NCBI GenBank assembly: GCA_025677815.1
Contig: JAIXMP010000025.1
Location: forward strand, 310,001 to 374,000
Length of the DNA stretch: 64,000 nucleotides
DNA from: Phascolomyces articulosus
Taxonomy: Eukaryota; Mucoromycota; Mucoromycetes; Mucorales; Lichtheimiaceae
Direction: 5' to 3'
Under the pieces are notes generated by a model, which saw nothing but the letters and a program-made list of their open reading frames with translations, did not search any database and was not told where the DNA came from. This document shows, in pieces, positions 10,150 through 21,631 of this stretch; the first letter of the stretch is position 1, and the number at the start of each line of letters is the position of its first letter. Both the position numbers and the translations under genes were made by a program.

Positions 10150-13100
10150 TCACTTTTAAGTAAAAAAATCTGCGTGCAAAATATTAATAATAGATATGGC
10201 TTTTGGGTGGCAGTTGGAATAGAAAAGTATCCCCGTTTGAAAAAATATTACAAGGAATTCTCTTTGAACGTAAGAGGCTTTCGATAGCAGAAATCATGAA
10301 CACGCAAAGCCCAGCCACTTGCTGAGGATGTCCCAATGAGGTCTTGATTCCGCTTCCGCACTGGATTTTGTCAGACCATTACGCATTATGACAAATATAT
10401 TGAAAAAGACAACAGTTGCTACACTATATCAAGTCTCCGATAGCATCTATGAATTATTTGACAAGGTTTTGTCATCAGACGAAGGTTGTTGTATCTATTT
10501 CCGTCCTGTCACCCAAGCGAAAATCTTCCTTTAAAAATCATGGTTTTAATTGTTCTCCTTGAACGAGAGCTGGGACTGGGCTTTGACCAAAAATTGACGT
10601 CATAACTTCATATCAATTTCAGGATTGCCATTATAAGTCAAGTGTCTACAAGAATATACTCGTCGAGTTTGGAGTATACGTGGAAAAGGTCAAAAGGGAG
10701 CAAGGTGCTAAATTATTTAAAGAAGTTGTCAGACAGGAGTATAAAAATGGGCACCGGTAAACCATCCATATATTGCTCTTTTATCAACAAAAGTAAAGGA
10801 GCTTTTAATTCGACAGTATCACTTATTAAAGACTATGAAGTATAGATATCGCGTTATGGAATCATTGTTGTGCTTGACGTCGCCAACTCTTCCGTCTTTA
10901 TTGACCTTCTTTTGACTAGTGAAGTGCAAGTTCACGTTCTGCTGCGTTGATACTTATCACAATGTTTGATGCCATGCTCTCACAATCCTAATTTCTCAAC
11001 TTCTTAAGGAGTATTCCAACGCTAAGCAAGAATAAACGTTCTACAATACATTGCTTATCTGTATTTTATATTGTTCAAGTAATCATGGACGTTCCTTTTG
11101 CAATTTTTCAGGGTCTTATATATCAGTAACAACTATGTAAGGAATACAGTATTTATCGCCTTGCATACAGCAGAATTTATTATATTGGCCCTTCTTTCAA
11201 CTAAAAGTTTCAATGTTATGTATTATATTATTATATAGCTCATATGTTTGAAATATGCGTGCACTTTCTAATTGGGCTTGAATTAAATATCGGGCGATTT
11301 TTACCCATTTCTTGGCTTTATCTTTGTCATCATGTCAACAAGCGGGTATGCCAGGTCATTTTTACCGCATTAACTCCAATTAAAACTCTAGCAGCAGAGT
11401 TATCTGGTATGATAGTTATTATGCTTACCGTATTACCTATAATAGTGTGCATTCCCGGTTTTTTTGGTAAGTAAAAAAAAAAAGATTGGTAGAGGAGTCG
11501 AAAGAAGAAGAAAAATACATCAATTTGATAAAAATAATTAGGATGTTACATGTACACAAGCTAACGAACCAGATTTGCTTAACAAGAAATGATTAAATAT
11601 ATTGTACTGATAAAAAAAAAAAAACAAGGATTTATTGGATTAATCCTATAGCATATGTTTTTAAAGCATTACTAGTAAATGATATGAAGGGTCAGATATA
11701 CTCGTGTGAATGTTTTTTGAAAACGCAATCCCCTATGGTCCTGCGTATGGGGATTGGAAATATAAGGTCTGTGTCATAAAAAGAGGTTCACCTGGGGAAA
11801 CCTATTTTTTACGCGACAATTACCCTTTAGAGCTATATTAATTTATGATACTTATAATATATACTTTTATGCTTTGTGTTCTTCATTGGTGTTACGGTTT
11901 TAAATTCAGTGTCCATGACGTTTCTTAGTAATACCAAAATGGGAGAACCAACAAAAGCATATATGGTTTCTACAAAAGAGACACCAAAAGAAAGTAATAT
12001 AAAAACCACGGCTCACAGGAACGAGAAGCAACAAGAAATCAAGGATCGATTACCTATTATTATGATGGATACCATGGAATAATCAAACCTGGTATTTTCA
12101 TGGCACCGTGTTAATACACTCTATCAGCTAAAAAAGGTTCATTGCATCTATTCAATGACATTGGTGGTATTGCAAAACCTGATTGCTTGGTTGTGCTTAT
12201 GGGCTCATTTGGTGCAGGAAAAACGACTCTTTTTGACGTCCTTGGAAAACGTAAGACAATCAGCAAAATGGATGACCGTATTTATCGTAAAAATGAAAAG
12301 ATCTGGCCTGATTTTGAACGTTGTATCACTGACTATTGCGAGCAATTGAATATTCATCACTCTGCTGTTACTGTACGCGAAGAATATAAATTCTCTACTT
12401 ACAAGCGGCAAAAAAAAGATTGTTTCAAAAGATAAAAGGGTTCCTATGTAGAAGGAACCCTCAACTTTTTGAAATTACAAGACATTGAAGATGTACAAAT
12501 AGGAGAAGCACAAGATAGCAATCGTGGAATTACAGTGGAAGAATACAAATGTGTGACAATAGACGTAGAGCTTGTTGCTATACCTAAATTTCTCTTGTTG
12601 GACGAGCCAACTTCTGCCCTGGATTCATAAAGTGTATCCAACATTGTTTCTTTTCTTCATAAATTTGTAGATGTCGGCTGGCCAGTTTTATGTACAATAC
12701 ATCAATCATCATCAATTTTGTTTGAACATTTTGATCAATTACAATTGCTTGTTCGTGGAGGACCTACAGCTTATTTTGGAGATATTGGTGCGGAAAATCG
12801 AATAATGATTAATTATTTTGGATCAAATTGATATGAAATTATTTTTTTTTCAATGTCAAATAAAACCAAAAATCATCAAGTTGAAGAGCGGTCAACAAAA
12901 TTTAGTTTAGTCTTATTTTATGTATTATTGCCACCTCCATTTTTATTTCTTTTTCTTTTCTTTTTGATTCTTTATCTGTAAAACAATATTGACCCCTCAA
13001 AGTATGTATATGATGGAAATGTCCAAAAGTCATATCAAAAGAATATATGTTAATAATGGAATAAATAGCTTGATTGTTCATAGTTTTTATTTTGTTATCG

Positions 13101-14248
13101 GACTGCCATATCAAAATGATGCCCCTCTTTGTCCATCTAATACCGATCCCACCAAATATATTTTAGAGATCGTTGGGGTTGCTGGTGGGGGTACCACTAC
13201 TTATAGTAATGCCTGTGGTGATAGTAGTAACAAGAAAAAGAAGAAACTAATGGCACATGACTGGACAGATACATGAGTTAATTCTCGACAATCCAAGGCT
13301 CTCCAAGAAGAATTAGAAAAAAAATATATTAACATACTGCTATACGTCCATCTCGAGTATCATGGTATATGCAACAGATTTTGGGTTCCAATTTAAGATG
13401 GTTCTGAAGCGAAAGGTACCTATTTATTGGCGATCGCGCGCCTATGTACAATCTGGATCGTCTTATATCAACACTTGTTGCTAGTTTAATTATCAGTTTC
13501 TCATTCTGGGATTTATCATATGGCGTCACAGATAGGAAGAATCGCATCTTTTTATTTCTTCCTATCGTGTTCTTAGAGATCATTATGGTAATAATAATAA
13601 TTGAATAGCTTTTATTCTCTAACGATTAAGTATTATTCGAATATGGTATCAAATTAATAATAGCTCATATTCTTCTTATACATATATATCTAGATCCTTG
13701 TACAATTTTAATATTTAGAGGAACAGAAATATTTTCGTCATGAGTATTTTGTGCGTTACTATGGTTGGCTACCTTTTACAATATCGATTATGTTAGTATG
13801 TAGAAATCCCATACGTACCTTCTTATCATGAATATCTTTCTTATGAGTTCAATTTACTGGAGTGCTGGTTTAACAAATACACGCTTCAGGTGTATTTATT
13901 TTATTTGATTGTCACCTTTATATATTATGGGCTATTGTACTTGGGTTAGCAACTGTTACTCTCTTTGAAAGCTTATTTGTGGCTTCTACTCTTAATCCAG
14001 GTCTCATCATATTCGTATTATTTTCAAGTATACTAGTGACAACTGAATCGACGCCTGATTTTTGGAGTTCCTGGCTGTACTGGAGAGATCTTATTCATTA
14101 TTTTATTGAAAGTTTGATAGTCAATGAATTAGTAGATACTCATAATATTTGTAACAAAGAGAATTATATAAGTTTCAAGTCTCCTCCAGACCAAACAAGC
14201 GGAGAATACTTAATGGCTTTCTTCAATGAAATTGGTGCATCTGGATAA
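10150..14248 (+). pseudogene. Full-length PDR/ABCG-type ABC transporter, heavily decayed
   Basis: Read across all three plus frames, the segments fall in the order of a pleiotropic-drug-resistance transporter (NBD1-TMD1-NBD2-TMD2). NBD1: the post-signature strand ERKRLSIAEIMNTQSP at 10266 and KKTTVATLYQVSDSIYELFD at about 10400. TMD1: IVQVIMDVPFAIFQGLIY at about 11073 and the PDR loop AIPYGPAYGDWKYKV at about 11725. NBD2: Walker A GSFGAGKTT at about 12201, Walker B LLLDEPTSALDS at about 12595, and GWPVLCTIHQSS. TMD2: PMYNLDRLISTLVASLIIS at about 13441. The C-terminus FWSSWLYWRDLIHYFIE and the last frame end at 14248. Stops and frameshifts occur throughout, for example a stop right after the second Walker B. 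The 5' limit is uncertain; a GKLFPIFGN-like stretch at about 9690 may be the ruined first Walker A. These proteins export lipophilic drugs at the plasma membrane; this copy cannot. Confidence 0.88.
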
Positions 14249-15092
14249 ATATATAGAAATCATGACAGCAAACAGCGTAACTATTTTGTCCATACACATC
14301 TGCTCAAGAGATGTATACGATACACTATAACTATTGGAGTTCAGAGCATAAATAGGAGACTTGAGTGTTATTATTAGATATTTTGAGTTTAATAGCTTTG
14401 TAATTATGCTACTTTGTTACTGGAAGACGAAAGGACGACGATAGAGACAAGCTCTCATAATATAGAGTTTTCTACGAAAAAGTACATAGATGGTGTAACG
14501 CAGAGATGGTTATATAAATAAATACATTATATATTTTATACTAATAAACGATGGGAATGTCTCGAGATGACGATTCGGTTTTTTCGTTGGAAATGAAATG
14601 AAAAGCAATTCGAGTTTTACCCAAAATTATGAAGAGTTGACATTTCTCACACTCAACAACAATAGCGACAGCGTTACTTTGATTATTATTGTTGGGTAGT
14701 AAGATCTGCCTCCTAGCTATGAGTCACAAGGACGAGGCGAAATTGATGGAATGAGAGAGAAAAGTAATATGTTAAAACTAAATAATAATAATCAATATGA
14801 AATATGCAGAGCAGAATCAACAGGGCATAGGGTTGGATATACAACGTCATTTTGCTATGACTTTATAATCTTTTGTCAGCGTTTTTATCATCCTCTTTTC
14901 TTCTTTATTTCTTTTCTTTTTAAAACCATTTGAATCTGATTCATTCATTTTCATTTCTCAATTGTTAATTTCTTCCTTTGTTCATGAACAAGGTTTTCTT
15001 GGGTTGATTTTTGCAGCATTCAGATCGAACAAGAAAAAACTACTATTTTTTTGTTATATATATCCAAACGCAATCTCTCTCTTCTTTTTACC
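14249..15092. other. Intergenic spacer, promoter side of the BCAS3-like gene
   Basis: AT-rich spacer of about 840 bases with pyrimidine-rich tracts at about 14890-14990 and 15060-15090, just before the BCAS3-like start. No coding or RNA gene seen. Confidence 0.5.
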
Positions 15093-18000
15093 ATGATAAA
15101 TACTGGTGTTCGAGCTGAACCGAGATTCTTGAGGTTGGCTTCATTTTATTTTATATTTTGGGGGAAAAATAAGAGTGGTACACGCTGATAAGATGCATAA
15201 CTGAAATTAAAAGGGACCCGACCTCTTTGGAATACCTATCGTCTGGTTTAAGTTGGGTTTCACTTTACTTGTCTTCCAATCTTCAAAAACGACAATCGTC
15301 TCCTAAAAATATCCTTGAACGATACGACCCTCAATTACAAAAAATTGTTCACGAGCAATATCAACCTCAACAAGAGAACAATCATACCAAAGATATTGGA
15401 TCATCATTATCTGATAGCGAATTAGTCACGTTTTCGACTTTTCAAGAACATGGTCCTGTAACAAGGTAAATAAAACAACAATGTATATTGCAATCACTGT
15501 AATTAAAGTAATGCATATACTTAACTAAAATATTGTAAATTCCAGTTTATTGTCTCTTTTATTATTGGGTTATCGGAATGGATTTCAAGTTTGGGACGTG
15601 ACAAACCCTGAAAACGTGCATGAAACGTGTTCGCTACGAGATGGATCAATTGGCATCGTACAGTACATGCATATCCTGACAAATCCACAAATTGACGATG
15701 TTAAAGATAATCGATATATAGATCCGTACGCCGAAGTTCGCCCACTAGTGGCCATTATGTAAGATCTACATATCCAATCTTGAATATTATATCTAAAAAT
15801 CATACATCTACAGACCCCCAAGTGGTGATAGTTTACTGATACTTATACATTAAATAATCGGGTTGCAGTTCTTCTTCCTGTGACTATAAAAATAACAATC
15901 AGGAAGATTATAACAACGACACACTTCCTCATCGGTATAATTCAGTAACCCGATTGTGTATTTTCTCCCTTCGTACACATCAAATGATCAAGGATTTTAC
16001 CGAGCTTACGGAACAAGGAATAAGCGTAGTAAATGTACAAAGCTCCACACGCGCGATTGTTCTGGTACAATTGATATCATTATATGTTATAATTTTGGGT
16101 ATCCATTTGTATAACATTTATATATATATAAATAGGGTTGTACAAACGAACGACAAATTTCATCATTACATATTTTATCTACATTAGACCTCTTATCGAA
16201 ATGGAACCCACTCAGAGATGTGTACCCGCATACTTCAATAAGTGGCCCTATATTTGCACTAGGATCTCGGTATATTGCTTATACCAGTACAGTCACTGAT
16301 TTAGATCGGTCATCATCGAATGGATTCCTAACACATATTGTGAATGAAAAGGATTTAGCAGGTGCCGCCAAAGATATTGCAAAAGAAGTCGTTCATGGTG
16401 TCAAATCATTGAGTGAATATAGTTATCATACCATTTCGAACTATTTTATACAGCAAAACAACAATGCGACATCAGCCACTACAACAACGCTGCAATATGA
16501 AGCTAATAATACTCCTTCTGCCATGAATAACAACAGCAATCAGAAGAAAGAACATCGACGTAAAACAAGCTCAAGTATTGGTAATGGTACAGCTTACTCA
16601 CAAGGTGCAGGATCGGTAATAAATAAACAAAATTACGTATTTTACTTGGAGGAGTTAAAAAATTATGCAATATCTATATTAGGATCCATCTACTAATTAT
16701 ATGTAATTTGTTTTCTTTGGTAATGTATTATATTTTTTATGCAAGTAGATTATGATCCGAGATTTACAGAAATTACAATCTGTATACGTTCATTTTCAAG
16801 CTCATAATATTCAACACCCAATCACCCAACTCAAGTTTAATCCATCTGGTACATTACTTTTGTCTACTACAAGCCAAGGGCATACATTTCATATCTTTTC
16901 ACTTGTTTCATCTCAAGGATCAGGGAGTATGTCAGAATCACCAGTAACTCATTTATATAGCTTATCACGTGGAATTACAGATGCACAAGTGGATGATGTA
17001 CGATTTTCAACAGATTCACTCTGGTGTGCAGTCACTACGGCTCGTGGAACTACGCATCTTTATCCAATAAATCCATATGGTGGTGTCACTGAGATTCCAG
17101 GTCATGTACAAACCAAGGTTATTAATCCAAAATACCATCCACATTCTCTTCATCGACGTAAATCTCCCAATTTGGTAGGCTGTGCTTTTTTATATAATAC
17201 ATATTGATTGATGAGAAGAATATGTCAAATAGCATTATATATATAAAAAAATTGGGCTACACTTACCTATATGTCAATATTATTATTACTATTCTATAAG
17301 GCCACATCACTCAACTCGATTGTTCGTATCAGACAACGGAGATCGATGCACCATGAGGAGAATAGAAATCAAAATATTAACAGTAATAGCCAGGCACAGC
17401 CTCGTACACCATCTGGGATTTCTTCATCATTATCGTCGTCGTCGTCATCGCTGGAATCATTCCATCACAATTATATATCGAATGGTAATAAAACACAACA
17501 ACACCAACCTCGTGCCAAGCTTGCAACACAATTTCTTCCAGTGAGCAAAACATCTTATCTACTCAATGGTGGTGTATCATCTCCAGCAACCCTAAGCCAA
17601 CCTTGGGCATCCTCTTGGAAAACACAAGTTGCAAATTTATTGACAAGCAAAGGTTTTTCTTCAAACCATGGGGAAACAAATACAATTAGTTCGTTTAAGT
17701 CATACTTATCTTATGATCGACGGACAACCACTACTGATGATCGATGTCGTGACAATCGGATGTTTGGTTTCGATGATGATGAAGAAGAGCAAGATCACTA
17801 TTTTTGTTATTATCGAAATAACAACGAAAAAAGACATTCTCATTCAACAATTGATTCATATGCTACTACAGCATCCACTGGTTATCAAGATATGTACTCG
17901 ATTCATCCAGAAGGTATTCTAACCTTGCATCGTTGCCGGCTCACACAAACATTGGTAAAGAAGCGAGAAAACGGACGCATTATTGAAAAATTGGAATTGA

Positions 18001-19150
18001 ATGTAAAAGAAGGAGATGTGGCGGAATGGCAAGTTGCACGAAAGCCAGGTTGGGATCAAGTCAAGATGAATTATAACGCGAATAACAAGATTAACAAGCA
18101 ACGACAGCGACTGGTGGGTGGTGGAGGAGATTGTAGTAGTAATTATGGTAACAGTTGGCTATCGTATGCAGAAATTACTACCTATGATCCTGGGTTCGAA
18201 AAACCACTATGGAACCGGCACTATTCACATATTAGTTTCCATACTTTTGCAAACGATAAAGAGATAGAGACATTAACAAGTCATCATGATGGTGATACAT
18301 CCACTTTTGCAAGCACAAAAAACGGCAATGATCAGAAATTTGTTCCATCTACAAATCCACTTGCTCTTACGCAAGATGCACCAGAACCATATGCAAGTCG
18401 AATTGACCGAGTTGGCAGAACATCGGTTGCATCAAAGGACGGGGCACTGCTTGATGATGCAGTAGTGGAGTTGGAAGGCACATAATAATTTCATTATTTA
18501 TAGTGGATCCCTGTTTTATAATTTGGCTTATCAATGTCAATTTTTCCTCCTATTTTTAATATTTAGAAAACATTTCTAGTGCAATGACAAGTTCTTTTTC
18601 TCCACAACTTTCTTCTGGGATCCTTGGTACGAGTGCTGGGTCTACAGCTTTTCGACTTTCATCTACTACCGCCAGTACCACCGGAACATCTTCTTCCTCT
18701 TCAACATTACATACTGGAGACCCAACAGTGATGGTAATCGAACATATTTCCTTTGAAGATGCATGTTTAATAAACCTCGGAAACGAACAACAGGACGATA
18801 CGCGTCCAAAAAACTGCAAGAATAATATTAGTAATACAATCAAATTAAGCACCAATAGTGGAGAAGTCGTATCACCCGATGGAGATAGTGAAATTGCACC
18901 TCCATATGACTCGACTGTTATTACTGATAATGATAATGATAATAGCAGCTTTTGTATGGAAACAAGTTTTACAGATGATAGGTAAATATCTATTGGTTTT
19001 TGCATCCTTCAACATAAAAAAAATGCTAGCAACAACGTATCAAAATTAACGCATTGTCTCGCTATATTCTCTATTTTATACTACACTTTCATCTTTGTTT
19101 CTATACTTTATAGCAATTCTCAACGACATCGAAGATTCTTTTGTACATAA
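15093..19150 (+). CDS. BCAS3-family beta-propeller protein
   Basis: Proposed exons: 15093-15133, 15214-15465, 15546-15758, 15869-16064, 16136-16636, 16749-17174, 17301-18477, 18567-18981, 19114-19150; phases agree at every join. Homology to BCAS3 is clear in order: LLLLGYRNGFQVWDV, LCIFSLRTHQMIKDF, ISGPIFALGSRYIAYT, ITQLKFNPSGTLLLSTTSQG, the hallmark TTARGTTHLYPINPYGG, and the C-terminal BCAS3 domain (LNVKEGDVAEWQVARK, YAEITTYDPGFEKPLW). Animal and plant BCAS3 is a WD40-type propeller that binds phosphoinositides at the phagophore during autophagy; a similar role here is inferred. The acidic, Ser-rich tail is in exons 7-8. The exon 7-8 join needs a GC donor (GGAAG|GCACAT) or another unseen donor. 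Exon 1 (14 residues) uses a weak GTTGGC donor. Confidence 0.88.
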
Positions 19151-19585
19151 AAACCACTACCCATTATATACTATTTGCATACAATCTTTTTTTTTTTGCA
19201 ATAAATAAATATATAAAAACAAGTTCATATCACGATTTTCAATTACTTGCTTTTATTTACGCATTTTTCTTGACATATTCAGTGAAAAAAATATATGGTA
19301 TTGATAAATCGATTATATTTATGTATAAATAAGAATATAAAATGAAATATATATATATACGATAGGATGAGGATGAAAAGTTGAGAAAAGGAAAAATATA
19401 TTCATTATGTTACATTTGTCATATAATGACAAGAAAAAAGAGAATGAATGTGTGTGTATGTGTGTACTGGGGGGTCATAAATGTATACTCTACAGGCTTT
19501 TTTTTTTCGGATGAGATGTGTGTAAATAAAATAGTTGTAATTGATTGTGATATTACTGCATCCTGATAAGAAAAAGCCACTATGC
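19151..19585. other. Convergent 3' spacer
   Basis: AT-rich gap between the convergent ends of the BCAS3-like gene and the membrane-protein gene. It has TA runs and AATAAA-like words near 19200 that could serve the plus-strand gene. Nothing else seen. Confidence 0.5.
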
Positions 19586-20189
19586 TTATTGTGACGAGGA
19601 TGATGAGAGTGGCCTTGTCTTCGCTGGCGGAGGTTGTTGAATGATAACGCTATTTGTTGTTGAATAATGGTGTAATGACTGTTGTTGGTGTTGCCCATCA
19701 TTGCTTTGTTGTGCTGTTACTAAGTAATAAGGAGTAGTATCACCAACAACATTATTTCCTTTTTCTATATCATCGACATTTTTATTAGTATGTTGATTAT
19801 TCTCTTCTCGTACCGTAGTAGAGCTAGATGTTGAGAATGATCCAAATGATGGCGATGAATGATGGTTATTCAAAGTAGCATTTGTAGTATTATTATTATT
19901 GCTATCGTTGTCATAATATGAAGAAGATGGGGAAGAATAGTATTGTTCATGTTGCTCTTGTATTTTACGACATCTCTCAGATATAATTCTATTGTTAATA
20001 CGTTGACGGATTCGAGAGCAATGTAATATACAACATGTAATCAAAACCAACATAACTATAATTGTAATTGTAACTGGTCCAACAGCTGTTGTTGGAATAT
20101 TAGATGAATAAACTGGATGATGAGATACTTTTTCATTTGTTGGTGATGATGATGCTGCTAAAGTTGTTGTTGTTGCTCGAGTAGACATC
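19586..20189 (-). CDS. Small single-pass membrane protein, Ser/Asn/Gln-rich
   Basis: One frame of 201 residues from ATG at 20189; the frame stays open upstream but only through T-rich leader sequence, so I prefer this ATG. Residues about 1-38 are Thr/Ser-rich and polar. A hydrophobic segment (VTITIIVMLVLITCCILHC) at about 40-58 is followed by arginines (SRIRQRINNR), which suggests a cytoplasmic C-terminal side. The remaining 140 residues are low-complexity Ser/Asn/His/Gln with a PPPAK patch near the end. The layout (short outside, one helix, long disordered inside) recalls fungal wall-stress or signalling-type single-pass proteins, but I recognise no family and assign no function. Confidence 0.6.
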
Positions 20190-21631
20190 TTGATGATGAA
20201 AGCACCATACGTATATATATAGGTAAAATAATGTAAATTTAATAAAAAAAAAAAAGAGAGAGAGAAAAGAAGTATTAAGACGAGAGTCGTAAAAATAAAT
20301 ATAAAAATAAATATAAAAATAAAAAAGAACATATTTTTGGGGGACTGGAATTCGAAGAAGTATTATGGGGTAAAAAAGTATGTGGATCTTAAAAAAGAGA
20401 ATGTAGCTAATATCTCTCCCAAAATATGAAAATTGAATATGCATAGAAAAACAAAATATATAATATTATAATAAAAAAAACACGCCACAGATAACAAATA
20501 AGAAGAGAGTAGCAAGTTCGTAGTCATAGAAGATATATAATAAAAGTACATATTTTTTATAATATATAATTAGTACATATCCTAAAATCATATGTGTTAT
20601 GATCAACAAACCAACAAAAACAATAATAGAAGAAACATGGATTGGTCTCGCCTTGGGATAGATGAAAAGGCAAGAAAGAAACGTGGTATATATGATATGA
20701 TCCCCTCTCCTCTTCTATTATGATTCTATATATTATGTAGGTAAAATCGAGAATGATCAACCCTTCTTCACCCCTTACTAATAGACACCCCTCTTTTTCT
20801 TCTATAGTATATTATGATGATATATATCTTAACGCTAGTAGTAATAAGAGTCGTCAGTGACCCCTCCTTCCCCCAATTTATGGAATATTTATACGTTATT
20901 TTGGGTTTTCACTTGAATGTTTTATCCTGTTTAAACGTCAAATAATACTAGTAGTATAACTTTACCTGTTCTTCCTGATTTTAATTTTATCGTATATAAA
21001 AAGCTGTAGCAATTTCTTTTGTATAATTATTTATAACATATAATGAAGAACAAGTATTGAATATGAATAGTACCAGTAATGTTCATGTTTTAAAAGGAGT
21101 CCAATATAAGCGATTTTTTTTATTATAGATCCGACCGATGATGAATGAAAGGAGAAACTGATGGCTCATAAGTTGACTCCAAAAATTTAAATATATATAA
21201 ACAAAATAGTCTGGCCCTGCATAACTTTGTATTGTGTATCTATGAGAGTGAGTGAGAAGAATTATTACTATGTTGGAAAGTATATATATAATAGCATTTA
21301 AACTTAAATACCTTGTATATAGATTATATAACGTATCTTATATATTAAATAGGATAAATATGTAAAGTATTTACTACTTACTCCTAAGTAGTTTCAGGTA
21401 CACTCAGCACATAAACCATATTTATTTTTATCATTAACGCAAATTGAAGAGTTATTTCTATGAATCAAAAATGGACAGTGTCGTATATTTTTATTGTCTT
21501 TTTTCTTTTTTATAAAAAAAATAAGTTTCATATGTGCATTCTACCTTAAAAAAATATCAACAAAGGGAAATAAAATGATTGAATTTTAAATGGGTGGGAG
21601 GTTATTCGTGGTGAGGGTTTTTTTAAATGAT
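20190..21631. other. Intergenic spacer
   Basis: About 1.4 kb between two minus-strand genes: promoter of the membrane protein and 3' flank of MMSDH. It is very AT-rich with many TATA runs. A short tandem repeat lies at 20291-20325. No gene seen. Confidence 0.5.
20291..20325. repeat. A/T tandem repeat of a 12-base unit
   Basis: The unit AAAAATAAATAT is repeated about three times, upstream of the membrane-protein start. Simple sequence; no function inferred. Confidence 0.6.

Noticed and set aside
18556..19005. 149-codon minus-strand frame opposite the BCAS3 tail
   Set aside because: The plus-strand frame is bounded by matching splice sites and fits the gene; the antisense frame has no motif.
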